From assembly GCA_026874595.1 (NCBI GenBank), contig CM049309.1, positions 12,206,576-12,270,575 on the forward strand: 64,000 bases of DNA, given 5' to 3'. The translations under genes were made by a program, and so were the position numbers. Source of the DNA: Sipunculus nudus (taxonomy: Eukaryota > Annelida > Sipuncula > Golfingiida > Sipunculidae). Positions 1 through 13,432 of the stretch are shown one piece after another. The notes beneath the pieces were generated by a model. The model searched no databases, had not been told where the DNA came from, and saw nothing but the letters and a program-made list of their open reading frames with translations. Each line of letters begins with the position of its first letter. Position 1 is the first letter of the stretch.

Positions 1-1399
1 AGATGAGGGAACTTCTGGTTGAAATATACCACCCAGCTGTGCTGGCTTATGGCCTGGGCACAGAGCTGGATGAACGCTAATCCAGCCAGATCTGGGCCTG
101 CTGTGACTGTATACAACAGCACTACCATCTGCTGTATACATTCTGAACACAGAGACATCAGTAATGTACCCCAGGCTGTATCTGCAGACAACGCCTCATA
201 ACCACCCCTCCATCCTCTGTATCCTTCCTCCCTGATCGCAGACATTCATTCCTTCTCATAGACTTTAAGTCATGGACATTTATGATGTTATACATTTCAA
301 ATATAATGTTGATTTCTAAACTACCAGATTTGGTTTCATAATCAATGTGATATTATAAACACTGTCTTCAAACTCTTTCAGGCCTGTCCATTCTTGAAGC
401 TTATCTCAGCCCAAAAGGCAACATGTACAACTTAGTATAATCAGCAATTAGAAGCTTATCATTCTTACAACATTTTGCCTGCTGTCCATGACCAGGGCCA
501 ATTACAGCAGGGTGGACAGAAAAAAACCTGATTTTACAGAGTATACCAACAAAGAAAGCAATCTGGCCCGTACAACTTCCTCTAATAATGAGTCTTTTAT
601 TAATGACAGAAATCTATTTTACAGAATCAGTGGTACAATTTTTTGCTGAATTAAAGCATCCTATATAGGACTGCTAGTAAAAGAACTGGCACTACATAGG
701 TATACAGAACAGAATACCCCCCCCCCCCTTCTGATCTCTTCTTAATTGCTACTTAAATATTACCCTAGGTAAACAAATAATGATAAACAGTTTTCTAGAC
801 AGTTTACTAGTCCAGTTTAAAGTATATTTACAATGTTACAAGGGGAAGCAGAAAGGAGCTGTTACAGATGTTTCATGATCTTCATCACATACATAACTAC
901 ATAACAAGCTGAGGGTTTGGCTCTCTACTCAGTGCCCTCTATCCACCTACATATGACCACCTGACCACCATATACTGATTAGTACAGGTAAATGTGAAGC
1001 CTGGAATGTTTAATTATATGGGATGGAAGATGTAGCCTGGGAAAATGTATACCCCTAGGTCAACAGAAGCTGTGTTATGGTTCTAGCATGCCTCAGCTGA
1101 AACTGATGCCGGGTCACATGAACCAGCTGTCCGAGGTCAAGGCCATCAGCTGGCTGATAGTGGATACCAATCCATAACTTGTCCGTAAACTTGTCCTAGT
1201 ATTGCTATGCAACTGTTTAGGGACTATTCTCCACCTTTGTCAAAATAACAGTTATAAGCATAGCATTAAAATACCCTTACTTAATACTAAATGAAACACT
1301 TAAGTTAAATACAAACTTCATTAGTTTATATTTGTGAATATGACACACGTTATATAGTTTCATTTGTAGATCTTAACTAGAATATCAGCAGAAGCTGAC
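1..1399. other. AT-rich non-coding sequence
   Basis: I see no supportable gene here. A C homopolymer lies near 717-728. A short open frame at 19-201 (+) has no recognisable motif, and I do not regard it as coding. The stretch near 1080-1200 is a little richer in GC but gives no clear exon. Confidence 0.5.
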
Positions 1400-2114
1400 A
1401 AAAGCCCTCAGCCAAAAGAACGGTGTTTAGAGGTGGTAACAGTGACAAGTACTAAATATCTGTTCTCACATGGTTGTATATCTGTACATGTCTCAGTTAT
1501 AAATTTAAAATGGAGAGGTATGTACCATGACTCATAACAATCCATCAAATGCTTCCTGAAAATAAGCTTCTAAGTTTTATTCTATTATAAGCTCTGTGAC
1601 CTTTAAAAGCAGGTCAAGGTCACCCATCTTCGAACTTGACCGAGATTTTGTTGATATGCATCTTCACCAAAGAAATAAAATTCCTATTGTGAATCCTGTT
1701 AGAGATATCCTGCTCACAAGGCCAAAATTGAAAAATCCAAGAAAAATTCATTAAAAATCAGAAATTGCAGGTGGCGCCCCCAAACTTGTGCAGCAGTTAC
1801 AAACCATCAGTCCCAATGATCATGGTAAGTATTGTGAAAATCCACCAAATGGTTACTGAGTAATAAGCAACTAAGTGTTTTTCTACAATCAGCTCTAAAA
1901 TGTAGAAAAATAGGTCAAGGTCACCCATCTTCGAACTTGACCGAGATTTTGTCTATATACATCTTTACCGAGGAAATAAAATTCTGACGGTGAATCCTTT
2001 TCAAGATATCCCGCTCACAAGGTAAAAGTTAACGGACGCCGGACGGACGGACTGACGGACGGACAGCTTGGGTGACGACAATAGCCCATCAGCCTAAGGG
2101 CTGAGGGCTAAAAA
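1400..2114 (+). mobile_element. Non-autonomous hairpin-ended element (Helentron/HINE-like), family 1
   Basis: A roughly 0.7 kb element with an internal duplication. Two diverged copies of a unit of about 300 bp (1530-1735 and 1835-2035) share a block around 'caccCATCTTCGAACTTGAC', followed by 'GATATCC[TC]GCTCACAAGG'. The right side carries a GGAC-rich run (2034-2065). It ends in a hairpin at 2082-2110 (arms TAGCCC-TCAGCC and GGCTGA-GGGCTA) followed by AAAA. The 11-mer AGCCCTCAGCC at 1403-1413 is the exact reverse complement of GGCTGAGGGCT at 2099-2109 inside the hairpin, so the two ends are inverted repeats. No protein is encoded. The Helentron-like assignment is inference from this architecture, and the exact 5' end is uncertain by a few bases. 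Confidence 0.65.
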
Positions 2115-5100
2115 GCATATTTGAAAGAGTTAATTATTTTGAAGATCTGATATTCTGACAGTTCAAAATTTACTGTAATGTCTTTTCTTCTTACCTTGAA
2201 AATTTATACTCTTGATTAGGAAGAATGATGACTTTATTTCACATAAATTTTATAAATAATTTTATTACACATTTTTACATGCAGATGATGTGATACTGTT
2301 TACATGTTATTATTAGTTGTCTGAGGAGTATATGACTTGTTCGAAACATAAAAATCTCATACAGATTATACAAATAACATATTTTATTTATTTTCCTTAT
2401 TGTTACTGAATTTTTGTCTTATTTCCCAATTTTCAAGTCTATCACAGGTTCATCAGAAAAACAAGACTGGCGTCAACAAGGCACATCAGTTACACCCACA
2501 TGTCACAATCAATAGGATATCCCTGATCAGTTGCCTGTAAAATAACCAGTTTCATTCAGTACAGGGACCTCTCTCTGAGCCGTAAGAAATATCACCATCC
2601 ATGAGTGACCTCTGAACGGATAGACAACTGGTGTTCCCTGTCATCAGAGAAACCAAACCAGACTCAAACAAATCGGTCATTATCTTTCTCCTCTTGACCT
2701 CCGGAAAACCAGCCCTTTTCCTAATGAAAGATTACCAAAATATTTTTATGAAATGGCTTTAGGTTCCAGCATTCATATTATTCACTTGTTTAATACAGAC
2801 ACTGATGTATTTGTAAAGGTGGCACAACAAAATGAGGAAAACATTTAACTTATGACAAGCATCAAAAACTTTGAAAATCAAATTTCTCTGGGTTTATGTA
2901 CCAGATTAATTATCATCAAGAATTCCTGCTGATTTAACTAGGAGAGAAGATACTTTTGATCTTCTGCTGGAATACAATCATTTTTTCAATTTGTTTGGGG
3001 GGGAGGCAGATTGGGTGAAAATTTAATTAAGTCACGGTGTTACAGGAAATCACACAAGACCAATCAGCTTAGGAAAAACTGTGAACAAGAAAACTACACA
3101 GGAGTTGCAATGTAGAATGTATCAAAACATTTGTCATATTTAGAACTGACAAGCTGAAAGTACAGGGAATCCCCTTTTAAATTCCAACAATACTGACCAT
3201 TTCCTGGATATAATTTATCAGTAATACCCAAAACAGAAAAAGAAAACATACCAAGCACTGTTGAACAGGTCACATAGCTCTTACTTCCCATATAAGTTTG
3301 TAAACATCATAAATTAATGCAAACTGAAGAGTAGGAAACACTACACAATATTTAATGTAACACTTCCCAAATGTGCAACAGCTTTAAGTGCTTATCGCAA
3401 CTCACATTATTTTCATTTCAGAACATGAGAAAGCTGTTAGTATTAATACTTTTATGGAAAGTAAATATAGTTATAGCTCCGTATGGCTGTCTTGATTATC
3501 ATAAAAGCTCAAGTGTCCTGGACTGCAGTATATTTGTAGATGACTTGTTAAAAATATTAAAATGTTAAAATCATGGATTCATGGTCAGCACTAGTATATT
3601 GTCAGCATTATGTCAGAGTTTGATATTTTTAGTCGTCTACATGCCCTGTGCTTGTGTTTTCAGGTTTTCATTAAAGCTACAAGCCTTGTAAGCAAACTTT
3701 CTGCACATGAAATCAAGGAATTTATTTATAGCTGCATTCATCAAACAATTTGACAAACATGTTTCTAAATGTCAAAACTAGAATAAGTGAAAACAAAATA
3801 ACATTTTTGCCAGATTGACATGGAGACCTGCGTTTTCCCCCATGGTGTGTGAAATATTTTCTTGGGGGGAGAAGCTGGGTCAAAAGTCTGAAACAAGTTT
3901 TGACCCCTGCATGGATTCTACTTAAATTTCTCTTGTCTATAAACTCTTAAATACTTAAAACAGAGCAGATGGACTGCTCAGCTGTAACAAGTTTAGTGTC
4001 TTATATTCTGGAAAGGTTCCTGGTGGAACTCAGGAAGGTGAAATTTGATGGACCGTTTTGTGACAATATGAACACAACAAGCAACTATAACGCACAGCAA
4101 ACACAATGCACAAGCACAAAGTTCCAATATTTTGTTAATGTTACAGAACTTGAGGCTATAATAGCACTGTTTGATACTATACAACAATATCAACAGTAAT
4201 ATGGCATACTTCAACAGCCCCCTTCCCTACAATGGCATAATGTTGTTTATTTAACAGAACACTGTGGCAAATACAGATCTAGCAGTACTGTGTCCAATTT
4301 TACTAAGAGGAAGCCCCTTACATGTACTCCACTGCATATATAATATGGCATATTTATCTGCATTAATATATATATAAATATATATATATATTCCCAGGTA
4401 ACACTTTTCTGCATGGTTGTCCTGGACTGGCGTGTTTACTCTGACATAAATGCCTCATTTCCATATGCTATAGCCGGGCATGCTGAGAGACCGTATTTCA
4501 CGTTTCCGAGTCCATTCTTGATACACAAAGCAAGTCTGTCTTCCATGACCGCCTTACATATCCACTCTCCCTGTATGTAGGCCCTACCTTTTGTTAAACC
4601 CACAAAGGCGGCAGTCTTTCCCTTTTTTTTTGGCAAATATTAGCTTGAATACATTTTGCACACCTCAGCAAACACAGAACCAAGTTATGAATGAGAGAGT
4701 TTTATCAACAAGAAGCCTGACAGTCTTGGCTTTACGTGCCCTTAGCTGTTTTAGGCATATCAATTGAACCCTGGGAGACCTGTCCACAAAAAAAAGAAAA
4801 TTTTCCCTGAAAAAGCCAAGCAATTGAAGGATTAAAAATATCTTTACTCATTCTGGTACTGCCTACTTTTAGCAGACTTGGTACACACTGAGTTGTAACT
4901 TAATATTGTGTTCAGCTTGCTCAGAAGGATCCACTGCTTTCTTGGCATCCAAGAGAGCTCTTTACAAATTCTTGTAATAACACAGGCAAACTTCTGTATG
5001 GATATTTGAAAATGTCTAGAGCGGACTTATGACAGTATTTTTAAATTTTTGCTTAATTTGTGTGTGTTTTGTTTGCTAGTGAAGGATATATGTGTGTTTG

Positions 5101-7581
5101 TGTTGATAATTAATGTTTGACAGCAATCAGATGTTGTAATGTAAAGCAAAAAGTTTTGTTTGGAAATGTCTCTAGCCATGACATTTTCTTCAATTTGGGT
5201 ATTTAGGTTTTAACAACTTAAGGAAGGGGGCGGGGGGGGGGGGGGGGGGGGTGGGGGTTGACATGTTTTGAGACAAAATTTTATTATTCAATAAAATACA
5301 GCCAATGCCGAATGTTCAGTTAATGTGGTTGGAGTTATTATTTGATGTCATATAACAATATATACAACATGCTGCTGACTAGAATTTGTCATGTTTATAC
5401 ACAATGTGAGTTAAATATTGGCTTTTGAGAATCAATATTATTCAATATAAATGCAAGGGTTTCCAGTAGGTAACAATTTCACTTCTCCCTAAATTATTCC
5501 ACAGTGTTGCTCTAAAATGTTTTTTTCATACATTTTTATATTTCACATAATTTCATTAGTATCAAAGCCGAGTCTCTTGTGTAAATAAAAGAAAACATGC
5601 CAGCTGTCAAAGAGCACAAGCGGTCTGGTTTAAATTACCACCTGTTGGACCTCCACCAGCTATCTTGTATAATTATCAGGAGACAAGGTACAAGTCTATA
5701 TCACTGTGTGTACAATAGCAATTTTTGGTGAAAGAACCAGTCTACTTATATCATGTGTGATTTGACACTAAATAAGGAGATGCCTGCATATTAAAGCTTC
5801 AAACACCTACACGCTCGACTGCCTCCCCTTATGGAAAACCCCCCACAACACTGTGGAACGCCACATTGAAATTGGCAAGTCCAATGGCATGGTTGGCATG
5901 CCATGTGAATGATAAAGCCCATGCAACACAAAACCACAGCTTCACAACAAAGCCTCTAGGCCCCCCATGCATATACTCAAGGCCTGCTATGGTGTCCCCT
6001 GTATCAGGTGACAGCTGGATACATGATGCTAAGTTCCTCAAGCCTGGCTTGTATCAAGTACAGTGTACACAAGGCCTCAGGAATGCGTATGAGCTGTGTA
6101 AAAAACTGGAAAACCAATTTACCACACTTCTCTCCCCAAACCTGACAAATTCAATTTTCATAAATTAACCAAACATCTACTGGGAACTCCCCAATACATA
6201 TCATATACAATAAGATATGTAAGTAACTGCATCTGTGTGAAGTTGTGAACACTTTCATTACAGTTTCTTTCCAAATCTTTATCCATGCCTATGGAATCAG
6301 TCTATTTCTAATTTAAACTCAATACTTGTGCCATTTCGGCCAAATGCAGCCATTCTAGGTACAGTTAAAATGTGTTCCAACGTACTTCTCGGGTCAAACA
6401 TGAGGTAGAAAGATAAATATAAACAATGATCGCTTCCATGTTATTATTGTCTTGCAAATGATGTGTTACATCTTTTACTGTAACACAGTGATCAAAACCC
6501 AGCAATGCAAAATATCTTCAATGCTGGCACATTTTTAGTATAATAAACTGTGTTGGTACGTATAAACCAGAAATATATGCCTGGATTCTTTGGTTGGATA
6601 AACTGCTTCTCACAGAAAGGCAAGGGCAGTACCAAATATCTATACAGGACTTCTTGATTAAATGTGCACAATAAAAACTTAAATATCTGAAATGCAGAAT
6701 ATTCTATGATGTTTTACTAAAATATTATAATTGCATGCAATTTTAAATTATTTCTGACAAATAATGCTAGACAATACACAGCAATCAACAATATCAAGCA
6801 CACAATACACTTGTAATGGACATCTGTATGTATTGTTATGCAAGGCCAGAGCAAGGTTGAAATAAAACAGAGTAATAAAATTCTCTCAGTGTGTGCCTCT
6901 GTGAATTTATGGGTGGACTTGGTGATACTGGCAAGGTACACTCTACACACAGTAAAATGTAATGAGGCTGTATTTTATGTCATGTAGTCCACAAGGACTA
7001 TAAATACAGGTATTAACAATATTGTGAGGGGTAACTGTGCGACATGAGTACAGATGGTCTAGTGATACCATATTGAGTTGATCCCTTGCTAAGATTAGAG
7101 AGCACTCATTAGAGAGCAAAATAACACAATCACAGTAAGACTAAGACAGTCCACTTTTATAGGGATTAAAACCAAGGATCTTGTCCTATAGAGCACCTGC
7201 ACTGCTCACTGGCACAACAAGCTAACTTAAGATCAGTTGATTGTTATCTAAGTTTATGTTAAACCAAGTTGCATACTGTAATTAAATTTTGTTTGAACCT
7301 CGAGAGATTTTTCATGACAGTTATCTTTAAAGAAATACATGGCCCCTGTGATCCGTCTTATCCTGTCTCTGTTTCGTGCTAATTTTCAACAATGTAGAAA
7401 TATAGTATGTCAACGAATGTGATTAAATTCAATCATCTGATACTGTAAATTATATCAATACAAACAGATTATATTTTCAATGTTCATTCAATAAATCAAA
7501 AGCAAGTATTCATGAACATGATCACAAAATAAGCTTGCTGAACTTTATGCCTAGATTTTAAATGGACTTGCATTAACTTAC
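2115..7581. other. Gene-poor interval, mostly intron-like
   Basis: Apart from the weak exon candidate at 2490-2534, I see no convincing gene. A poly-G run of about 20 bases lies at 5232-5251 and a small TA microsatellite at 4366-4390. The interval 5829-6168 has moderately long open frames on both strands (70 and 100 codons) with no recognisable domain; I read these as chance or as an unrecognised repeat. Confidence 0.45.
2490..2534 (-). CDS. Candidate terminal coding exon, unidentified protein
   Basis: On the minus strand a good splice acceptor (pyrimidine-rich, then TTTACAG) at 2535 is followed in phase 0 by 14 codons (ATDQGYPIDCDMWV) and a TAA stop. A second frame from the same acceptor is also open for 15 codons, so the phase is not fixed by the sequence. 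It could be the last exon of the minus-strand gene that seems to begin at 21272. There is no homology I recognise. Confidence 0.2.
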   Translation of the reverse strand, partial: ATDQGYPIDCDMWV

Positions 7582-7768
7582 ATGAATGATAACATCTATT
7601 GGCATAAAATAAAGTTTAAACCTTACATGAGTTAGTCCCATATAAGAAACTTCTATGGAAATTACAGGGTCTTGTGTTTCAAGATTACAAGTATGTGTCC
7701 ATGGTCCTGTATCAACAAGGGGCATCAAAATGGGTTTATGCTGCTCCAGTAATTTTTCCAAAATCCCA
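7582..7768 (-). CDS. Candidate internal coding exon, unidentified protein
   Basis: A minus-strand frame stays open for 95 codons in AT-rich sequence and contains a plausible exon. The acceptor is '...ATGCCCAG' (exon starts at 7768) and the donor is CAT|GTAAGT (exon ends at 7582), giving 187 nt with one base completing a codon and then 62 codons. An alternative donor, CAT|GTAAGG, lies about 40 nt upstream in the same frame. The translation begins GILEKLLEQHKPILMP and includes DTGPWTHTCN and IEVSYMGLTH. It reads like a folded soluble domain with no obvious repeat bias, but I do not recognise the family. It may belong to the gene starting at 21272. Confidence 0.4.
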
Positions 7769-9814
7769 CTGGGCATTAAAACTAACAAGCAAGTACCAGT
7801 TAACACAGGCATCAGGCCTGTGAACACTTGATAATTGAGACCCCTGACAGTCAGATGCAAATACTGTTGGGCTACTCAAGTTGATATGTCACAACCTCTG
7901 TGGAATTAATGAATGAAAATAATTTGACCCACATGTTTATGGTGTGTGAAACATCTTTTGACTGTGCAAATTTGAAAGCCGGGCATGTGTGTGTACTCAA
8001 TAAAATCCACCCTATATAATAGAGAAAGCACTTTTTTCTGCCAAGCTTTTTTTATTTTTTATCACTAGCCTTTTATACAAGGGTACTGAGGCATGCTTTT
8101 CTGGGTTTCTAAATCACACCCATCCAATGTGTAAGTGTTAGCACAACTAACTCAGATTCAAAACTGCCATGTATCAGTATGATCTGAACCTGGTTTTTCT
8201 CTTAAAGTTTTACAATTTTTTTTATGTGTAAAAATAATGAGAATTTAGACTTTTAGACTTTTGACACTCCTCATACATATATAAATTTACCTTAAAAGCA
8301 ATACCTCAGTTTTCACTGTATTTTTACCAACTTTGTGCAGTTACTACACTAACTAAAGAGCTGCTTAGCTTTAACTTAATGTAATCATGTGGACTGAAAA
8401 TAAAACAAAAGTGAACACTCTTTGACGTCAGAACATGCAAAGGAAAGGTGGGAGTTGTAAATGTCAATGTCATAGGGCCCTCTGGGCACTGGAAGGTTTA
8501 TTTCTAAACTCATCTTAGTAAACTGCATAACCACACTGTTTTTCAGTAGGGACAGAACATTCACTCAATAATCATATAAAATCAACAAATTTAAAATTGA
8601 ATGACTACCTCACTGCAGAAAAAGGTGCCCCCATCCCCTCCACCTCCCACTGTGAAAACGGCTTCTTTAATCAAGGTATAAACCTTCTCTTTCTAAATCC
8701 TTTAAAGACTCATTTGGTGCATGTATAAAATTATTCTAAATTATTTTTTTTATGCAAACTGCAATGCTGCACCTAAAGGTGAGATGTATAATTTAAATTA
8801 ATTTTCCTTCCATGAAATGTTTACAAGAAGACATTACAGAGCAAACAATATATATAAATATCTGAGCTAACTAATAGAACCAAACTTGACATTCTACAAA
8901 TGGCACAGGTACACCTTTCAGCTGTTTGGTAACCAATACAGTTGAGTTATAAATCAACAGGTCATCACATATGTACTAACAGAAAGCAGAGGTTAAAACA
9001 CTGAGCTGCCAATGCCGTCTAAGATCTCCAACATGGAAACCTAGATGGCACAAACAATGTCTCCATTTCCTTTACTAGGTTTACCTCTGACCATCCCAGC
9101 TTAACAGGCCAATGGCCTCAGGATTTAAATCCTGTATTACTTTTTCATGCTTCCATGCACCTGCACCTTAAACACTAATGAGCCATTTTACTGGGCTACA
9201 AAGACTCAAGTGCTTGAATGAACCAATCTGGATAGGTGAATATGAATCATTTTCAAGCCCTGTACTACTAGGACTACAAAGTATGCAATTTTACATCTAA
9301 AACAGTAATTGTAATTCATTTCAGAGCCCAATATTTCCAGAAATTCCACAACTACTTAATTTTCATTTACAGGTCAGTGAATGTAGTTCATTGCAGGCTC
9401 TATAGGTACTGATATCACACTCAGGTTTGGAAACTTTCTTAAGTGCATTTGATACCATTCAAAAGATTGTACAAACAAAATATCACACACATATTGATAC
9501 TGAATATAAACAACATTAATATGTATGCTGTGTCTACCACCTGTATGATTTACATATATATATATATTATAATGCTTATCACAGGAAGATATTGTCATGA
9601 TAAGAATAAAAACTATCACTAGCTGAAGTAATTAATGATAATGATGTTTGAGGTTTGCAATTATCTGACATGAAGACTATAAATTGTAAACTCTAAATGT
9701 TAGGTGTTACCGTGTGTCTGCTGATACTGTGAATTTCCTGAGACTGTTAATGCTGTAAACATTATACAAACTGTCCATATTCTACTCTGGCTGTGAACTA
9801 CTGTATTTATATAT
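7769..9814. other. Intron-like non-coding sequence
   Basis: AT-rich sequence with no supportable exon. A short TA tract lies at 9556-9566. Open frames here are short and lack motifs. Confidence 0.45.
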
Positions 9815-12107
9815 GTCGAGGCCCAGATTAGAATCTGGCCCAATTTAAAACTGGGCCAGCCCAGATCAAAATTTTGATTTGGACCGACCCAGATCAAAAT
9901 TCTAACCTGGGCCGGACCAGTTTTAAACTGGGCCAGCCCAGATTAAAATTTTGATCTGGGCTGGTCCAGATTAAAAATCCTGTGGTGAAGCCTTCAGGAT
10001 TTAAGTCTGGTCTGGACTGATTTGAAACTGGGCCAGCCCAGATTACAATTTGGATCTGGGCCAGTCAAGTTAACAATCCTGTGGTGGACTGATTTTAAAC
10101 TGGACCAGCCCAGATCAGAATCTTAATTTACTCCTAGGCTGGCTTCATTTACACTATATTTAATTAGCTGGCCTTTCATCAATTCAAATAATTTGTAAAA
10201 AATATTGTAAGACTGTAAGTCAATAATAATTAATATTTAATGAATTTCTTACATTTTATATGAAAATATCATTTGTTGGATCCTGTCATATTTATTTTGT
10301 AATTTCACCTCTTATGTGAAATGTCTAATATATAATTATAAGATAATCATGTTAAACATTGGTAATTTACAGCTAAAAACTACAAATATAGCTTGCAGAA
10401 CATGTGCATTAATTCAACAAACTAAAACAAAATTTAATCAATAATAATTAATATATATGTTACTCAATGTTAAGCTTGTGATCCAAGACCTGTAAATTCA
10501 AAATTTTATTTGTTATGTTATTTATCATAAGTTGGGTTTTTATGTTTGTGATCTCCCCCCCCCCCCCCATCACCCATTAAAAAATTTGCACTTATTGTAA
10601 CATTGGACCTAGAACTTATAACATACTACATATTAAGGAAAGAAGGCCCTGAAACATCTATTTAGATGGGAACAATATTCACCAACTCAGGATTTTAACT
10701 ATTGAAGGTAGAGAATATTTGTATAGCAGCTTTTAACTATGTTTAATTTACAGTAGTTATATCAGTTAATAGATTAGCTTTTTTTTAATTTATTAACTCC
10801 AAAGTGAAAACTCCACCATGTTTGTCACCCTTTGAATTAAAATTCTAAATCCAATTTTCACTCATGTTCACCTCTATTTTTGAGACTGATAAATAACAAC
10901 AATCATATCATTTTCTCAGCTGTGGATTTTCTGCTATTGAAAATTACAGAAATGGTATCACAAACCTCTCCCTAGCCCCATTTTAGGGCACAATGTCATG
11001 CTGCTCAAATGAGCATCAAGACTGATAAATTACTTTTGTTCACTTATAAATGGGTAAAGCTGGTATTTAATTATGCATGTATATATTTAATATAAGGCCA
11101 AAAAAATAAAAGGTATGGTTCTCAGGCACCACCTGCGTCAATTTTAATCCCCCGCATCAAATATTTTTATTTCAATTTTTATCTTTCAAGAAGATGAATA
11201 ATACAATTTATGCAGTGTTTTTACCTGTTTATCGTAAAAATTTGTTATTTTCATGCTTTTCCCTGATCAAATGACATTTTTATCGAAACTTACAAAAAAA
11301 GATAAAAATGAAAAATACCGCCCGCCCGCACTGATTTCTCAAAAAAAGTGCCTGAGAACCATACCTTTTTATTTTTTTGGCCTAACACATGAAATTTTGA
11401 TATTCAGAACAGAAAATTATCTCAGTTAAGTTGAAAATTTTGATATTAAGTCAAGTAGATGTCGCAGAACTGACACATATTCTAAACTGTGATTAATTAT
11501 GGTAGTTGGTTTATGTGAAGTTCTAATGTGAACTTGTATGCTTGAAGAACAGATGAAACCAAAGAAGCACATCACATTTGTTCATTAGCTTTTTCTTCAC
11601 TAAAATATTTTAAATGATCTTGTTCATTATGTGTTTTGTGCCCTTCAAAATGGTGTATCTCGAATAAAAGTTCACTGTATTATCTGATTAAAGATGATAA
11701 AAATCAAGCTAGCCTAAGATTAGGATTAGGATTCTGATCTGGTTAGGCCGAGTTTAAAATCAGTCCACCACAGGATTGTAATCTGGAATAGCCCAGATTA
11801 AAATTTTCATCTGGGCCAGCCCAGTTTAAAATCAGTCCACCACAGGATAATAAACTTAACCAGCCCAGATCAAAATTCTAATCTGGGCCAGCCAAGTTTC
11901 AAATCAGTCCAGACCAGATTTAAATCCTGAAGTCTTCACCACAGGATTTAATCTGGACCAGCCCAGATCAAAATTTTAATCTGGGCTGGCCCAGTTTAAA
12001 ACTTGTCTGGCCCAGATTAGAATTTTGATCTGGGCCGGTCTAAATCAAAATTTCGATCTTGGCTGGCCCAGTTTTTAATTGGGCCAGATTCTAATCTGGG
12101 CCTCGAC
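9815..12107. mobile_element. Non-autonomous DNA transposon with long terminal inverted repeats built of palindromic subunits
   Basis: The element begins GTCGAGGCCCAGATTAGAAT and ends with the reverse complement ...CTAATCTGGGCCTCGAC. The inverted arms run for more than 300 bp (about 9815-10130 and 11735-12107) and stay highly similar throughout. Each arm consists of alternating CCCAGATyAAAATTTT and ACTGGGCCAGCCC blocks that are themselves near-palindromes. The right arm carries roughly one extra block. The middle (10140-11700) encodes no transposase. A Harbinger-type MITE is nested at 11096-11382. The flanks read ...TATAT / ATATA..., so a TA or ATAT target duplication is possible but cannot be fixed. 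The superfamily is not certain; Mutator-like or foldback elements also have long subrepeat TIRs. Confidence 0.8.
11096..11382. mobile_element. PIF/Harbinger-type MITE, copy 1
   Basis: 287 bp, bounded by direct TAA target duplications (11093-11095 and 11383-11385). The terminal inverted repeats start GGCCAAAAAAATAAAAGGTA, continue through TATGGTTCTCAGGCAC on the left, and are mirrored on the right. A 3-bp TWA target duplication with GGCC ends is typical of PIF/Harbinger MITEs (family knowledge). There is no ORF. It sits inside the long-TIR transposon, so it inserted later. Confidence 0.8.
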
Positions 12108-13367
12108 ATATAAAAGTACCTTAACAATGCCAGTGAGCAGCATGTTCTTGTGTATGTTCATGGTGCAGTTAAGGGCAGTTAAATTACACCAGCAGTATCC
12201 ATAAATTCGACATGCAACCCATGACATCCAGGTTTTAATGTGTATGCAAAAAGGCATTTACCATGTGCAGTTTCAAGAATCTTGGAGAAATATATTGTTT
12301 ATTTCCAAAACAAATTTTAATATCAAACAATATCTTTAAAAGACATTACATCTTACATGCTTAACACACAGCATTAACACAATGTTATGATTTATGGAAT
12401 GTTTGATGTCACTGACACTTTATATTTGATGATCAAATGTCATCAACATATCAATAGAGGGACAACTGACAATATCATAAAATACAATGTTTTCTTATTC
12501 TATTGTATTGCAATGTATAAAACTATGAGTGCAATGGAGTTCTGTTACAGCCCTAGTGAATTTTTACCTACAAGTGCTCTATAGATATTAGTGGTGTGCC
12601 AGTTAATTGATTATATCCATGATTGTTTTCTTTTATAATTGATTCAATTTGTGGCATTTTTGCATAATCAAACACAAATGATTATGTATGCAAAAGCAAA
12701 CAAGTAAAATTATCCAGATATAAAATTAATCTATACCTGGCATTACCTGCAAGTCGTAAGAAATCAAGGACACAAAGGAGTGATAAGCATTAAAACTAAA
12801 TCTTAAATAGCAAACAAGTGTTGACACTGTGGCCGTAAAGTTGACCTTTCAGCATGATTAAATGGTCAGACTTCACTCGGTGAATATTATAAGAATATTG
12901 GATATCGCTTATGCAGCTTCTTGTGTAGATGGAGGAGAAAAACCACTGGCTAGCGAAGCAGGAAGCCCGTTTCTGGAGGCAAACATGATTCAGCGGGACA
13001 CTCATTAGCATGGCGAAACTGACAATCCTAACTTTGTTAGCTTATATGCACTTTAGTCTCTAATTAATTAATAGATCATTGAATCAATACTAGGTTACAG
13101 TTGTTTTTGTACCAAAATATATGACTAATTGAAGAAACTTGCAAAATTTGACATTATCAATGACTGAAAGACCCTGTGTACATTTCCCTTATATCATCCT
13201 ACAAGGCAGTTGATTCAAGATCAAATTCTAAAGCAAACAGTGCCAAATGCAGTGATTTCTTCTGTCTTTTCATCATGTTTCTGTAAAATGTTTTAACACA
13301 GCATAATAAATATGATAAATAATAAGTATCAGGATGATCAGGAATTAAAAATGTCCTGTGCCCATAC
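12108..13367. other. Intron-like non-coding sequence
   Basis: AT-rich. Around 12595-12700 a stretch starting GTGGTGTGCCAGTTAATTG resembles the left end of the element at 57652, suggesting an old diverged copy without a clear right end. I see no supportable exon. Confidence 0.4.
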
Positions 13368-13432
13368 TGTTGTGTTAAATGAATTGGCTGGCCAGGCTGG
13401 ATGCTAGGTGCACTAGTTTGTTCCATATTATT
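13368..13432 (-). CDS. Candidate small coding exon, Gln/Pro-containing, unidentified
   Basis: On the minus strand a strong acceptor (TTATTCTGCTGTGCAG) is followed by an open frame reading NNMEQTSAPSIQPGQPIHLT. A weak donor (ACA|GTATGG) would end a 65-nt exon, although the frame stays open well past it. The Pro/Gln/Ser composition suggests a disordered linker. It may belong to the gene starting at 21272. No function can be given. Confidence 0.3.

Noticed and set aside
5829-6168. Opposed ORFs of 70 and 100 codons
   Set aside because: No motif, no convincing splice sites, and one is the shadow of the other.
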